From Albimonas sp963977235 (GTDB lineage: Bacteria; Pseudomonadota; Alphaproteobacteria; Rhodobacterales; Rhodobacteraceae), in assembly GCF_963977235.1 (NCBI RefSeq), contig NZ_CAXBOD010000016.1, forward strand, positions 1 to 64,000: a stretch of 64,000 bases of DNA, in the 5' to 3' direction. Each line of letters opens with the position of its first letter. Position 1 is the stretch's first letter. A program made the position numbers and the translations under genes. Positions 52,538 through 60,833 of this stretch are shown in pieces. The notes below the pieces were generated by a model that saw nothing but the letters and a program-made list of their open reading frames with translations, had not been told where the DNA came from and ran no database searches.

Positions 52538-54196
52538 TCACATGTTGGGATAGTTCGGCCCGTCGCCGCCCTGGGGGGTTGTCCAGTTGATGTTCTGCGG
52601 CGGATCCTTGATGTCGCAGGTCTTGCAGTGCACGCAGTTCTGGAAGTTGATCACGAACCGCGGGTTCGAGCCGTCGTCGTCGCTCACCACCTCGTAGACC
52701 CCGGCCGGGCAGTAGCGCTGCGCGGGCTCGGCGAACTTGGGCAGGGTCCAGCCGATGGGGATCTCGGGATCCTTCAGCTGCAGGTGGCAGGGCTGGCTCT
52801 CGGCGTGGTTGGTGTTGGCGAACGAGACGTTGGTCAGCCGGTCGAAGCTCAGCTTGCCGTCGGGCTTGGGATACTCGATCGGCTCGTAGTGGCGGGCGCG
52901 GCGGGTCGCCTCGGCGTCGTTCTTGCCGTGACCCAGCGTGCCCAGCAACGTGCCCCCGAAGATCGACGAGAACCACATGTCCGCGCCGCCCAGCGCCAGG
53001 CTGCCCCAGAGGCCGTAGCGGGACCACAGCGGCTTGACGTTGCGCACGGGCTTGAGGTCGGCCGCGATCGGGCCGGTGCGCACGTCTTCCTCGTAGGCGG
53101 CGACCTCGTCGCCCTGGCGACCCTCGCCGATGGCCGCGAACACGGCCTCGGCCGCGGCCTTGCCCGAGAGCATGGCGTTGTGGTTGCCCTTGATGCGGGG
53201 CAGGTTGACCATGCCCGCCGAGCAGCCGAGCAGCGCGCCGCCGGGGAAGGTCAGCTTGGGCATCGACTGCCAGCCGCCCTCGGTGATTGCCCGCGCGCCG
53301 TAGGCGACGCGCTTGCCGCCCTCGAGCAGCTCGGCCACCGCGGGGTGATGCTTGAGGCGCTGGAACTCCTGATAGGGGCGCAGGTAGGGGTTCTGGTAGT
53401 TCAGGTGCACCACGAAGCCGATGAAGATCTGGTTGTTCTCGGCGTGGTAGATGAAAGACCCGCCGCCGGCGTTGTTGCCCAGCGGCCAGCCCATGGTGTG
53501 GGTGACCGTCCCCTCCTTGTGCTTGGCGGGGTCGATCTCCCAGATCTCCTTCATGCCGAGGCCGTATTTCTGCGGCTCGCGGCCCTCGGCGAGGCCGTAC
53601 TTGTTGATGGCGACCTTCGAGAGGCTGCCGCGCACGCCCTCGGCCAGCAGCACGTACTTGCCGCGCAGCTCCATGCCCGGCTCGTAGCCCTCGCCCGGCG
53701 TGCCGTCGGGGTTCTTGCCGAACTCGCCCGCCACGACGCCGACGACTTCGCCGTTGTCGCCGTAGACCAGCTCCGAGCAGGACATGCCTGGGAACACCTC
53801 GACGCCCAGCTCCTCGGCCTGCTCGGCCATCCAGCGGCAGACGTTGCCCATCGAGACGATGTAGTTGCCGTGGTTGTTCATCAGCGGCGGCATCGGGAAG
53901 TTGGGGATCTTCACGTCCCCGTTCTCGCCCAGCAGCAGGAAGCGGTCGTCGGTGACCGGCGTGTTCAGCGGCGCGCCCTTGGCCTTCCAGTCAGGGATCA
54001 GCGCGTCCAGCCCGCTGGGATCGAGCACCGCGCCCGAGAGGATGTGCGCGCCGACCTCGGAGCCCTTCTCGAGCACCACGACGTTCATGTCGTCGCCGCC
54101 CAGCTGCTTGAGGCGGATCGCGGCGCTGAGGCCGGCGGGCCCCGCGCCGACGATGACGACGTCGACGTCCATGGTTTCGCGTTCGATCTGGCTCAT
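52538..54196 (-). CDS. Electron transfer flavoprotein-ubiquinone oxidoreductase
   Basis: Membrane-associated enzyme that moves electrons from ETF (fed by acyl-CoA and other dehydrogenases) to ubiquinone. The 552-residue chain has FAD-binding VVIVGAGPAGLSAAIRL (13-29), the LPRIKGNHNAMLSGKAAAEA segment (read in parts), and four cysteines for one [4Fe-4S] cluster: one in RYCPAGVYE (near 497) and CVHCKTC (521, 524, 527). Full length. It fits with the acyl-CoA dehydrogenase at 33 kb. A promoter and an array of hairpins lie upstream. Confidence 0.97.
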   Translation of the reverse strand: MSQIERETMDVDVVIVGAGPAGLSAAIRLKQLGGDDMNVVVLEKGSEVGAHILSGAVLDPSGLDALIPDWKAKGAPLNTPVTDDRFLLLGENGDVKIPNFPMPPLMNNHGNYIVSMGNVCRWMAEQAEELGVEVFPGMSCSELVYGDNGEVVGVVAGEFGKNPDGTPGEGYEPGMELRGKYVLLAEGVRGSLSKVAINKYGLAEGREPQKYGLGMKEIWEIDPAKHKEGTVTHTMGWPLGNNAGGGSFIYHAENNQIFIGFVVHLNYQNPYLRPYQEFQRLKHHPAVAELLEGGKRVAYGARAITEGGWQSMPKLTFPGGALLGCSAGMVNLPRIKGNHNAMLSGKAAAEAVFAAIGEGRQGDEVAAYEEDVRTGPIAADLKPVRNVKPLWSRYGLWGSLALGGADMWFSSIFGGTLLGTLGHGKNDAEATRRARHYEPIEYPKPDGKLSFDRLTNVSFANTNHAESQPCHLQLKDPEIPIGWTLPKFAEPAQRYCPAGVYEVVSDDDGSNPRFVINFQNCVHCKTCDIKDPPQNINWTTPQGGDGPNYPNM

Positions 54197-54304
54197 GTCT
54201 GGCTACCTCGTCTCGTGGCTCGTGCGCGGAGGCCGGGCCGCCGAAGGGCGGGGGTCCGCCGCCCGGCCCCGCCGGCGGTTCGGCGGGGGCGGGCGCATCT
54301 ATGG

Positions 54305-54406
54305 GTCACCCCCAAGGGGCGTGTCTCTGTGGCGCCCCGTCAGGGCGCGTCGTCAGGGTCGCCCCGGCGGGGCGCATCGTCAGGTCGCCCCTGGGGGCGG
54401 GTCAGG
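54305..54406. repeat. Array of about 27-bp hairpin units
   Basis: Four consecutive units: 54305-54330, 54331-54357, 54358-54384 and 54385-54406. The two central ones are 27 bp each (GGCGCCCC..GGGCGC GTCGTCAGG and GTCGCCCC..GGGGCGC ATCGTCAGG). Each unit is a small hairpin of CGCCCC/GGGGCG followed by a TCGTCAGG-like linker. It would lie in the 5' leader of the ETF-QO mRNA. Confidence 0.7.
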
Positions 54407-54444
54407 CGAGCGCTCCGGAACGGGCCGGAGCAGGGTCGTCTTCG

Positions 54445-54473
54445 GGGTTAATGACCGCTCGGCAAGCCGTCAA
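54445..54473 (-). promoter_or_regulatory. Promoter of the ETF-QO gene
   Basis: Reading leftward: TTGACG (54473-54468), 17-base spacer, TAACCC (54450-54445). Expected start near 54438, giving a leader of about 240 bases that includes the hairpin array. Confidence 0.6.
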
Positions 54474-54663
54474 CAGGCAGCCGCGGGGACAGCGCGCCCG
54501 TGACGCAACGGTGGGGCGGAGCGGCGCGGAGTCCAGCCCTGCGCCCGTTCGCGCAACCGCGCTCCCGGCTGGCGGCGCGCGGGCGCGGCCGGGAGAGAGG
54601 GGCGGGGCGCCGCGACCCAGACCGCGCTTTCTCCGCGCCCGAAGACCGGGTTAGGTAGGGCGC

Positions 54664-55614
54664 ATGGAACATGAGACGGAGTCGGGCGCAGGCGGAGCCT
54701 TGTGGCAGGCCGCGGGGCGGGACGCCCTGCTGGCCGCGCTGGCGTTTCAGCTCGACTGCGGCGCCGACGAGCCCATCGCCGAGACCCCCTGCGACCGCTT
54801 TGCCGAGACCGCCGCGGATCTCGCGGCGCGCGCGGCCCGGGCGGCGGAGGAGGGCGCGGGGCGGGAGGGGGCCGGCGGCGCCCCCGCCGGGACAGAGCGC
54901 TCCCGCCCGCCCACCCCGCGCTCCGCCCCGGCGGGGGCGCCGCCGGCCGGGCGCGGGACGCCGGCCGCGGGCCCTGCGATCGAGCGTCCGGCCGTGGATC
55001 TCGCGCGCGAGGCCGCGGCCGCCTGCTCCTCGCTCGAGGCGCTGCAGGCGGCGATCCGGGGGTTCGACGGCTCGCCCCTGAAGAAGGGCGCGCGCAACAC
55101 CGTGATCTGCGACGGGCATGCCCAGGCGCGGGTGATGATCGTGGGCGAGGCGCCGGGGCGGGACGAGGATCGGCTGGGCAAGCCCTTCGTGGGGCGCTCG
55201 GGACAGCTGCTGGATCTGATGCTGGGGGCGATCGGGCTCGACCGCGCGTCGCAGGCGGCCGAGACCGGCTGCTACATCACCAACGTCGTCTACTGGCGCC
55301 CGATCGAGAACCGGCGGCCCTCGGGGGACGAGGTCGCGATGCTGACGCCGTTCCTGGAGCGGCACGTGGCGCTGGCAAAACCGGAGTTTCTGGTGCTGAT
55401 GGGCGCCTCGCCCGCCCAGGCGCTGCTCGAGACGACCATGGGCATCACCCGGCTGCGGGGGCGCTGGCGCCTCTGGAACGGGACGCCCTGCCTGCCCACC
55501 TTCCATCCCGCCTACCTGCTGCGCCAGCCCGACAAGAAGCGCGAGAGCTGGCGGGACCTGCTCTCGCTGCGCGCCGCCATGGACGGCGCGAAACCCTGGG
55601 AGGACGAGACATGA
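54664..55614 (+). CDS. Uracil-DNA glycosylase, family 4-like
   Basis: Removes uracil from DNA to start base-excision repair. Of 316 residues the first 130 are a variable Ala/Pro-rich part; the catalytic domain has LKKGARNTVI, motif GEAPGRDEDRLGKPFVG (about 160-176), TNVVYWRP and HPAYLLRQP. Classical family 4 enzymes bind an iron-sulfur cluster through CxxC and two further Cys; here the FDGCxLK position reads FDGSPLK and no CxxC is visible, so a cluster is doubtful. First gene of a coupled operon; its stop overlaps moaB (ATGA). Confidence 0.9.
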   Translation: MEHETESGAGGALWQAAGRDALLAALAFQLDCGADEPIAETPCDRFAETAADLAARAARAAEEGAGREGAGGAPAGTERSRPPTPRSAPAGAPPAGRGTPAAGPAIERPAVDLAREAAAACSSLEALQAAIRGFDGSPLKKGARNTVICDGHAQARVMIVGEAPGRDEDRLGKPFVGRSGQLLDLMLGAIGLDRASQAAETGCYITNVVYWRPIENRRPSGDEVAMLTPFLERHVALAKPEFLVLMGASPAQALLETTMGITRLRGRWRLWNGTPCLPTFHPAYLLRQPDKKRESWRDLLSLRAAMDGAKPWEDET

Positions 55615-56174
55615 GCCCCTCCGACGCGACCGCCCACGGCGGCCCGGCCGAGCGCGCGTTCATTCCGCTGCGCATCGCGGTGCTGACGGTCTCGGACACG
55701 CGAACCGCGGGCGACGACCGCTCGGGCGACACGCTGGCCGCGCGGATCGAGGCGGCGGGGCATTCTGTGGCCGCGCGCGCGATCGTGCCCGACGACCGCG
55801 CGCGCATTGCCGAGGTCCTGCGCGGCTGGGTGGCCGATCCGGGCGTGGACGTGGCGATCTCGACCGGGGGCACCGGCCTGACCGGGCGCGACGTGACCGT
55901 CGAGGCCCACCGCGACGTCTACGAGAAGGAGATCGACGCCTTCGCCACGGTCTTCGCAGTGGTCTCGATGGGCAAGATCGGGACCTCGGCGGTGCAGTCG
56001 CGGGCCTGCGGAGGCGTGGCGGGGGGGACCTACCTGTTCGCGCTGCCCGGCTCTCCCGGCGCCTGTCGGGACGCCTGGGACGAGATCCTGGCCGCGCAGC
56101 TCGACTACCGCCACAAGCCCTGCAACTTCGTCGAGATCATGCCGCGCCTCGATGAGCACATGAGGCGGAAATGA
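55611..56174 (+). CDS. moaB: Molybdenum cofactor biosynthesis protein B
   Basis: MoaB/MogA-type protein that adenylates molybdopterin before metal insertion. The 187-residue sequence has LTVSDTRTAGDDRSGD, ISTGGTGLTGRDVT and FALPGSPGACRDAW, the conserved substrate-binding blocks. It may serve the molybdenum enzyme at 12.6-14.9 kb, although many others in the genome could be its clients. Start and stop both overlap neighbours by ATGA. Confidence 0.94.
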   Translation: MSPSDATAHGGPAERAFIPLRIAVLTVSDTRTAGDDRSGDTLAARIEAAGHSVAARAIVPDDRARIAEVLRGWVADPGVDVAISTGGTGLTGRDVTVEAHRDVYEKEIDAFATVFAVVSMGKIGTSAVQSRACGGVAGGTYLFALPGSPGACRDAWDEILAAQLDYRHKPCNFVEIMPRLDEHMRRK

Positions 56175-56686
56175 GCCTGCAGCCCGGCCCCGTCGGCGAA
56201 GCCCAGGGAGACCTGGACGAGGCCTTCGCCCTGACCGGCCCGTGGGAGGGCGCGGGCGTCGAGGCCGGCGCCGCCGTCTATGCGCTCGACGCCGCAGGCC
56301 GCATCCTGCTGCAGCTTCGCGACGACCTGCCGGGTCTGGCGGGGGCCGGCCTGTGGGCGCCCTTCGGCGGCGGGGTCGAGCCGGGCGAGACCCTGCGCGA
56401 GGCCGCAGCCCGCGAGTTCGAGGAGGAGACCGGCCTCGTGGTTTCCGCCGCCTCGCTGGTCCCCTATGTGCGCGCCCTCTCGGCCCGGCCGGGGCGCCCG
56501 CGCCTCTACACCTATCTTGCGCGTCTGCCGGGGCCGGCGGACGCGATCCGGCTGGGGGAGGGGGCGGGGTTCGCACTGTGGACGCCGCGCCAGGTGCGGG
56601 AGATCGCGCTCTCGGACGCGCTGGCGCCGGCCAGTCTGCGGCTCGCCGACCTGGTCGAGGCCGGGGCGCTGCCGCCGCTGGATTGA
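56171..56686 (+). CDS. Nudix hydrolase
   Basis: A 171-residue pyrophosphohydrolase with a perfect Nudix box, GGGVEPGETLREAAAREFEEETGL (about 66-89, matching G-x5-E-x7-REUxEExGU, read in parts). Substrate is unknown; clearance of damaged nucleotides would go well with the uracil glycosylase two genes upstream, but this is inference. Last gene of the UDG-moaB-Nudix operon. Confidence 0.92.
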   Translation: MSLQPGPVGEAQGDLDEAFALTGPWEGAGVEAGAAVYALDAAGRILLQLRDDLPGLAGAGLWAPFGGGVEPGETLREAAAREFEEETGLVVSAASLVPYVRALSARPGRPRLYTYLARLPGPADAIRLGEGAGFALWTPRQVREIALSDALAPASLRLADLVEAGALPPLD

Positions 56687-57104
56687 ACCGGGCGGGGCGA
56701 GGCGAGGCCGCAGGACCGCGTCCGGCGGCGCCGATCCCGCTCCCGGGACGGAGGGCGGAGGCCGTCCGTGGCCGCCGCCCGGATCCAGGGACTTCGGGCC
56801 CCCCGCAGCTTGCCTGCCGCCGCGGCGTCCGGAGCGCGCCGCGTCAGGCCCCGGGAGAGGCCCGGGGCGCGGCGTGGGGTTCGCGATGCGCGCTCATCTT
56901 CTCCGGAGGACCGAGGGGGCGGGCGCGGGGAGCGCGGATCGCGGGCCGAGCCAGACCGATCTTCGGCACGGGCGGCCGCGCGGGGCGGGCGCCACGTCGT
57001 CCCTTCGCCGTCGACGGCCGCGCAGGACCGCGAACGGAAACCGCCCGCGCCTTGGGGGCGCGGGCGGTGTTCGGTGTCGCGATCAGCGGAAGCTGCGACC
57101 GGCG
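56687..57104. other. 418-bp convergent gap with one terminator
   Basis: Between the Nudix and DUF4167 genes. The only element I can support is the hairpin at 57040-57068. The rest is GC-rich without gene-like frames. Confidence 0.55.
57040..57068 (-). terminator. Terminator of the DUF4167 gene
   Basis: ACCGCCCGCGCC pairs perfectly with GGCGCGGGCGGT around a five-base loop; on the minus strand TTTCCGTT follows. It stands 36 bases after the DUF4167 stop. Confidence 0.7.
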
Positions 57105-57821
57105 TCAGCCCGAGACGGCGGCCGTGTCGGCGTCGCCCTTGGGCTCGTCGCTGGCCGCGGCCTCGCCGTCGGCGGGCTTGTCGCGCCGGGTGCGGCGGCG
57201 ACGCGGGCGGGGGCGGGGCTGCTCCTCGGTCGCCTCGGGCGTGGCGACCAGCGCCGAGCCGTCGCCGCCGTCGGCCTCGATCGTCTCCATCCCGCCGGAG
57301 GGCTCTTCGCCCTTGCGCGGCTCGGACTTGCGGCTGCGGGCGCCCTCGGACCGGGCGGCGCGGGGGGCGTCTTCCTTGCGGGGCTCCTCGCGACGAGCCT
57401 CTTCGCGACGGGGCTCCTCCCGGCGGGTTTCCTCGCGGCGGGGCTCGTCCTGGGCGTCGTCGTCGGGCTGATCGGACGAGGACCGGTCGCGGTAGTCGTC
57501 GTCGCCGTCGCGACGCCCGTGGCCGTTCATCGGCGGCTGCTGGCCCTGCGACTGCTGATGAGCCTGCTGCTCGGCCTGGGCGGCCGACAGCATCCGCAGA
57601 TAGTGCTCGGAATGCTGCAGGAAGTTCTCGGCGGTCACGCGGTCGCCGGCGGTCTGCGCGTCGCGGGCCAGCTGTTCATACTTGTCGATGATCTGCTGGG
57701 GCGTGCCGCGCACCTTGCCTTCTGGGCCCGCGCTCTCGAAGACGCGGTTGACCACGTTTCCAAGGCCCTTGGGCCGGTTGTTCTTGCCGCGGTTGCGGTT
57801 CGACTTCTGCGATGGTCTCAT
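57105..57821 (-). CDS. DUF4167 domain protein, likely RNA-associated
   Basis: A 238-residue protein. The N-terminal DUF4167 domain (about 1-80) is clear: basic start RPSQKSNRNRGKNNRP, then NRVFESAGPEGKVRGTPQQII and DRVTAENFLQHSEHYLRML (read in parts). The remainder is a highly charged low-complexity tail with repeated EPRREE-like units and a final Arg-rich patch. Function is unknown; charge and domain suggest RNA or ribosome binding. It follows prmC and prfA on the same strand, a conserved order, but has its own promoter (58004-58031). Confidence 0.9.
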   Translation of the reverse strand: MRPSQKSNRNRGKNNRPKGLGNVVNRVFESAGPEGKVRGTPQQIIDKYEQLARDAQTAGDRVTAENFLQHSEHYLRMLSAAQAEQQAHQQSQGQQPPMNGHGRRDGDDDYRDRSSSDQPDDDAQDEPRREETRREEPRREEARREEPRKEDAPRAARSEGARSRKSEPRKGEEPSGGMETIEADGGDGSALVATPEATEEQPRPRPRRRRTRRDKPADGEAAASDEPKGDADTAAVSG

Positions 57822-58003
57822 GTCGTCCGGTTCTCTGCCCGATCCATGCCCAGCCGACCCCTGAAACGGAGCGATCGGCCGGTCACCGTGGCGGTTCGGG
57901 GCCAGAGACCCACCTTCCGCGGCTACGATGCGATTGGCTGTTCGTCACGCCCGGCGCCTGCAAACCCCTCGCGCAGGGGGCGTCTCCGACGAACTCGTCT
58001 AGT

Positions 58004-58031
58004 GTTATATGCGGTTGGGGCCTCGGCGCAA
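58004..58031 (-). promoter_or_regulatory. Candidate promoter of the DUF4167 gene
   Basis: Reading leftward: TTGCGC (58031-58026), 16-base spacer, TATAAC (58009-58004), in a locally AT-rich stretch. The leader would be about 175 bases and contains a CCCCT/AGGGG hairpin (about 57965-57979). Confidence 0.6.
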
Positions 58032-58053
58032 GGGCGCGAGGGCGGTAATTAGG

Positions 58054-58920
58054 TCAAAATCGACGCGGACCCTCGGTTTCCCGGCGGAATTCCAGCGCGC
58101 GGGGCCGGTCGTCCAGGTCGCGATGCGCCGCGCGCAACGCGAAACCGCGCTCGGCGAAGATCGCTTCGACCTCGTCCTCCTGGCCGGCGCCGATCTCGAG
58201 GATCGCCCGGCCCTCCGGCGCCAGCGCCCCGTCGAGCCCGGCCGCGATCGCCCGGTAGGCCGCCAGCCCGTCCTCCCCGCCGGCGAGCGCGGCGAAGGGC
58301 TCCCAGCCGCGGACCTCGGGATCGAGCGCCTCGACCTCCCGCTCGGGGATGTAGGGGGGGTTGGAGACCACCAGCTCGAACCGCCCCCGCACCGCGTCGA
58401 ACCAGTCGCCGGGCTGCAGCTCGGCCCGGCCCGCGAGGCCCAGCGCCTCGGCGTTGCGCCGGGCCACGGCGAGCGCGGCGGGGGACCGTTCGACCCCCAG
58501 ACCCGCGGCGCCGGGCCATTCGGCCAGCAGGGTCAGCAGGATGCAGCCGCTGCCCAGCCCCAGGTCGAGGATCCGCCGCGGCGCGGGCCCCTCAAGCGCC
58601 GCAGCGATCAGCGTCTCGGTCTCCGGGCGGGGGTCGAGCACGTCGGGGCCGACCTCGAACCGGCGGCCCCAGAACTCCCGCGCGCCCATGATCTGGGACA
58701 TCGGCTGGCGCGAGAGGCGTTTGGCCAGCCCGGCGGCGAAGCGGGCGGCCTCGGCCACGCCCGGCGGCTCGTCCAGCCGGGCGGCGAAGGCCGCGGCCTC
58801 CAGCCCCGAGGCCCAGCGCGCCAGCAGGCGGGCGTCGCGGGCGGGATCGCCCACGCCCGCCGCGCCCAGCAGCCGGGCTGCGTCCGAGACCAGGCCGGCG
58901 CGGGAGCTCGAGCCGCTCAC
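58054..58920 (-). CDS. prmC: Peptide chain release factor N5-glutamine methyltransferase
   Basis: PrmC methylates the Gln of the GGQ motif of RF1 and RF2, needed for efficient termination. The 288-residue product has the N-terminal helical domain, SAM motif I ILDLGLGSG, and the catalytic NPPY (187-190) followed by IPE. It starts with GTG overlapping the prfA stop (GTGA, 58917-58920), so it is translated together with its substrate RF1. Confidence 0.96.
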   Translation of the reverse strand: MSGSSSRAGLVSDAARLLGAAGVGDPARDARLLARWASGLEAAAFAARLDEPPGVAEAARFAAGLAKRLSRQPMSQIMGAREFWGRRFEVGPDVLDPRPETETLIAAALEGPAPRRILDLGLGSGCILLTLLAEWPGAAGLGVERSPAALAVARRNAEALGLAGRAELQPGDWFDAVRGRFELVVSNPPYIPEREVEALDPEVRGWEPFAALAGGEDGLAAYRAIAAGLDGALAPEGRAILEIGAGQEDEVEAIFAERGFALRAAHRDLDDRPRALEFRRETEGPRRF

Positions 58921-59966
58921 GCCTCCATCTCCGCCAGGCGCGCGGCCTCGTCGGCCTCGCTCAGGGCTGCGACGATCTCGGAGAGGTCGCCCGCCATCAC
59001 CTCCCCCAGCCGATAGAGCGTCAGGTTGATCCGATGATCGGTCACCCGTCCTTGCGGGAAATTGTAGGTGCGGATCCGCTCCGAGCGGTCGCCCGAGCCG
59101 ACCTGGCCCTTGCGCGCCGCCGCGCGGGCCGCATCGCTCTCGCGCCGTTGCAGGTCGAACAGGCGCGCGCGCAGCACCTCCATCGCCCGGGCGCGGTTCT
59201 GGTGCTGGGATTTCTCGGAGCTGGTGACCACGATCCCCGTCGGCAGGTGGGTCAGGCGCACCGCGGAATCGGTGGTGTTCACGTGCTGCCCCCCCGCGCC
59301 CGAGGCGCGCATGGTGTCGATGCGGATGTCGGCGGCGGGGATCGCGATATCGGTCTCCTCGGCCTCGGGCAGCACCGCGACGGTGGCGGCCGAGGTGTGG
59401 ATGCGCCCGCCGCTCTCGGTCGCGGGGACGCGCTGGACGCGGTGCACGCCGCTCTCGTGCTTCAGGGCCGCGAAGACGCCCTCGCCGCGGACCGCCGCCA
59501 CCGCCTCCTTGATCCCGCCGAGCTCGGTGGCGCTTTCCTCCAGCAGTTCGAACCGCCAGCCGCGGACCTCGGCAAAGCGGGCGTACATGCGCAGGAGATC
59601 GGAGGCGAACAGCGCGGCCTCCTCGCCCCCGGTCCCCGCCCGGATCTCGAGGATCGCGGGGCGCGGGTCGGCGGCGTCGCGGGGCAGCAGGGCGCGGCGC
59701 ATGGCGGCTTCGGCCTCGGGTAGGCGCTCGCGCAGCTCGGCCAGCTCCTCCTCGGCAAGCGCCCGCATCTCGGGGTCCGCCAGCATCGCCTCGGCCTCGG
59801 CCCTGGCGGCCAGCAGGCCAAGGTAGGCGCGGGCCTGCTCGGCGACCGGGCGCAGCTGGGCATAGTCGCGCGACAGGGCCGCCACGTCGCCCGCCCCCTC
59901 GGCGAGGGCGGCCTCGAGGTAGTCGAAGCGGGCCAGCAGCTGGTCGAGGGCGTCGCGCGCAATCAT
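58917..59966 (-). CDS. prfA: Peptide chain release factor 1
   Basis: RF1 reads UAA and UAG and releases the finished peptide. The 349-residue protein carries the stop-recognition tripeptide in RVPATES, the GGQ motif (225-227) in SGAGGQHVNTTDSAVRL, and the EKSQHQNRARAMEVL helix. Normal length. The ATG at 59966 begins MIARDALDQLL. Confidence 0.98.
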   Translation of the reverse strand: MIARDALDQLLARFDYLEAALAEGAGDVAALSRDYAQLRPVAEQARAYLGLLAARAEAEAMLADPEMRALAEEELAELRERLPEAEAAMRRALLPRDAADPRPAILEIRAGTGGEEAALFASDLLRMYARFAEVRGWRFELLEESATELGGIKEAVAAVRGEGVFAALKHESGVHRVQRVPATESGGRIHTSAATVAVLPEAEETDIAIPAADIRIDTMRASGAGGQHVNTTDSAVRLTHLPTGIVVTSSEKSQHQNRARAMEVLRARLFDLQRRESDAARAAARKGQVGSGDRSERIRTYNFPQGRVTDHRINLTLYRLGEVMAGDLSEIVAALSEADEAARLAEMEA

Positions 59967-60077
59967 GCAGACGTCTTCGCGCCGGGGGCAGGGGGCGTCA
60001 AGCGGCCCAAACGGCGCGGAGGGGCGGGGTCGGCGAAAACGCTTTGTGTCGCTCGCGGGCGCGCGTATCGTTGCGTC

Positions 60078-60386
60078 ATGCGGACCCTGCGCCTGATCCC
60101 GGCCGCGCTCGCGGCCTTCCTGTTGCCCTCGCTCGCCGTGGCAGGGCCGGCCTGGACGCGCCCGCCCGCCAAGGACGGCTTCGCCTATCCCGACTGCTAC
60201 TGCACCAACCGGGGCGAGCGGGTGGAGCTGGGCGCCACGACCTGCATCCGCATCGGCTCGGTCGAATACACCGCCGTGTGCGGCATGTCGCTCAACAACC
60301 CCGCCTGGCGGAAGCTCGAGGACGGCTGCGCCCCGCAGCCCGGCGCCTCACTGCTCCAGCGGCTTGAGCAGCTCCAGCCAGGTTGA
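60078..60386 (+). CDS. Small Cys-rich secreted protein
   Basis: A 102-residue exported protein. Signal peptide about 1-23 (LIPAALAAFLLPSLAVAG). The mature part has five Cys: PDCYCTNRGERVELG, TTCIRIG, AVCGMSLNNPAWRKLEDGC. I remember similar small proteins of unknown function from Rhodobacterales with the same CYC and CDMSLNNP pattern. Disulfides are likely. Its last 39 bases overlap the end of the convergent DUF1499 gene. Confidence 0.8.
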   Translation: MRTLRLIPAALAAFLLPSLAVAGPAWTRPPAKDGFAYPDCYCTNRGERVELGATTCIRIGSVEYTAVCGMSLNNPAWRKLEDGCAPQPGASLLQRLEQLQPG

Positions 60387-60833
60387 GACCCGTTCCGCGT
60401 TGACCCCGAAGTCGGACTTGCCGTAGCGCGAGCGCGACCAGATCGCGAGCGTCGAGCCCCCCGCCGCCGGCATCGCGCGCACCGAGACATAGTCGGGGAA
60501 CCCGAACACCAGGCTGCGCTGGCGGTAGGTCATCAGCCCCTCGGCCGGATCGCCGGCGATGCGCTGCACACGGGGCTGCGCGAGCACGGCCGCGTCGAAG
60601 GCCACCGCCAGTTCGTCGGGGGGCACGGAATAGCTCGGCGCCCGCCCGTCGGGCGTGCCCGCCGCCGCCTCCGGCGCGGCGCGCCAGGAGTTGTCCGCGG
60701 GCCCCACGTCGGCCGCCATCGGGTCGACGTGCCAGGCCTCGGGCGTGTCGGGGGCGAGCCGGATCGCGGCCGCGGCGCCGGCGGCGAGCACCAGAAGGGC
60801 CAGCGCGCCGCCGGTGAGGATGCGCGAGGCCAT
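60348..60833 (-). CDS. DUF1499 family protein
   Basis: A 161-residue protein with an N-terminal membrane helix or signal (LTGGALALLVLAAGAAAAI, about 5-23) and the DUF1499 core: RVQRIAGD, TYRQRSLVFGFPDYVSVR and the end SRYGKSDFGVNAERVSTWLELL (read in parts). Function unknown. The start codon shares a base with the ispG stop (TAATG), so the two are coupled. The 3' end overlaps the convergent secreted-protein gene. Confidence 0.88.
   Translation of the reverse strand: MASRILTGGALALLVLAAGAAAAIRLAPDTPEAWHVDPMAADVGPADNSWRAAPEAAAGTPDGRAPSYSVPPDELAVAFDAAVLAQPRVQRIAGDPAEGLMTYRQRSLVFGFPDYVSVRAMPAAGGSTLAIWSRSRYGKSDFGVNAERVSTWLELLKPLEQ

Larger units (their letters stand above)
54197..54663. other. 467-bp divergent region with leader hairpins and promoter
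   Basis: Between ETF-QO (leftward) and the UDG operon (rightward). It contains a strong leftward promoter candidate at 54445-54473, the hairpin array 54305-54406 inside the resulting leader, and about 190 further bases of GC-rich DNA before the UDG start in which I cannot locate a promoter. The short frames across the array are not convincing genes. Confidence 0.6.

Noticed and set aside
50376..53027. Open frame of 883 codons on the minus strand
   Set aside because: Antisense to the membrane hydrolase gene, with no recognisable domain.
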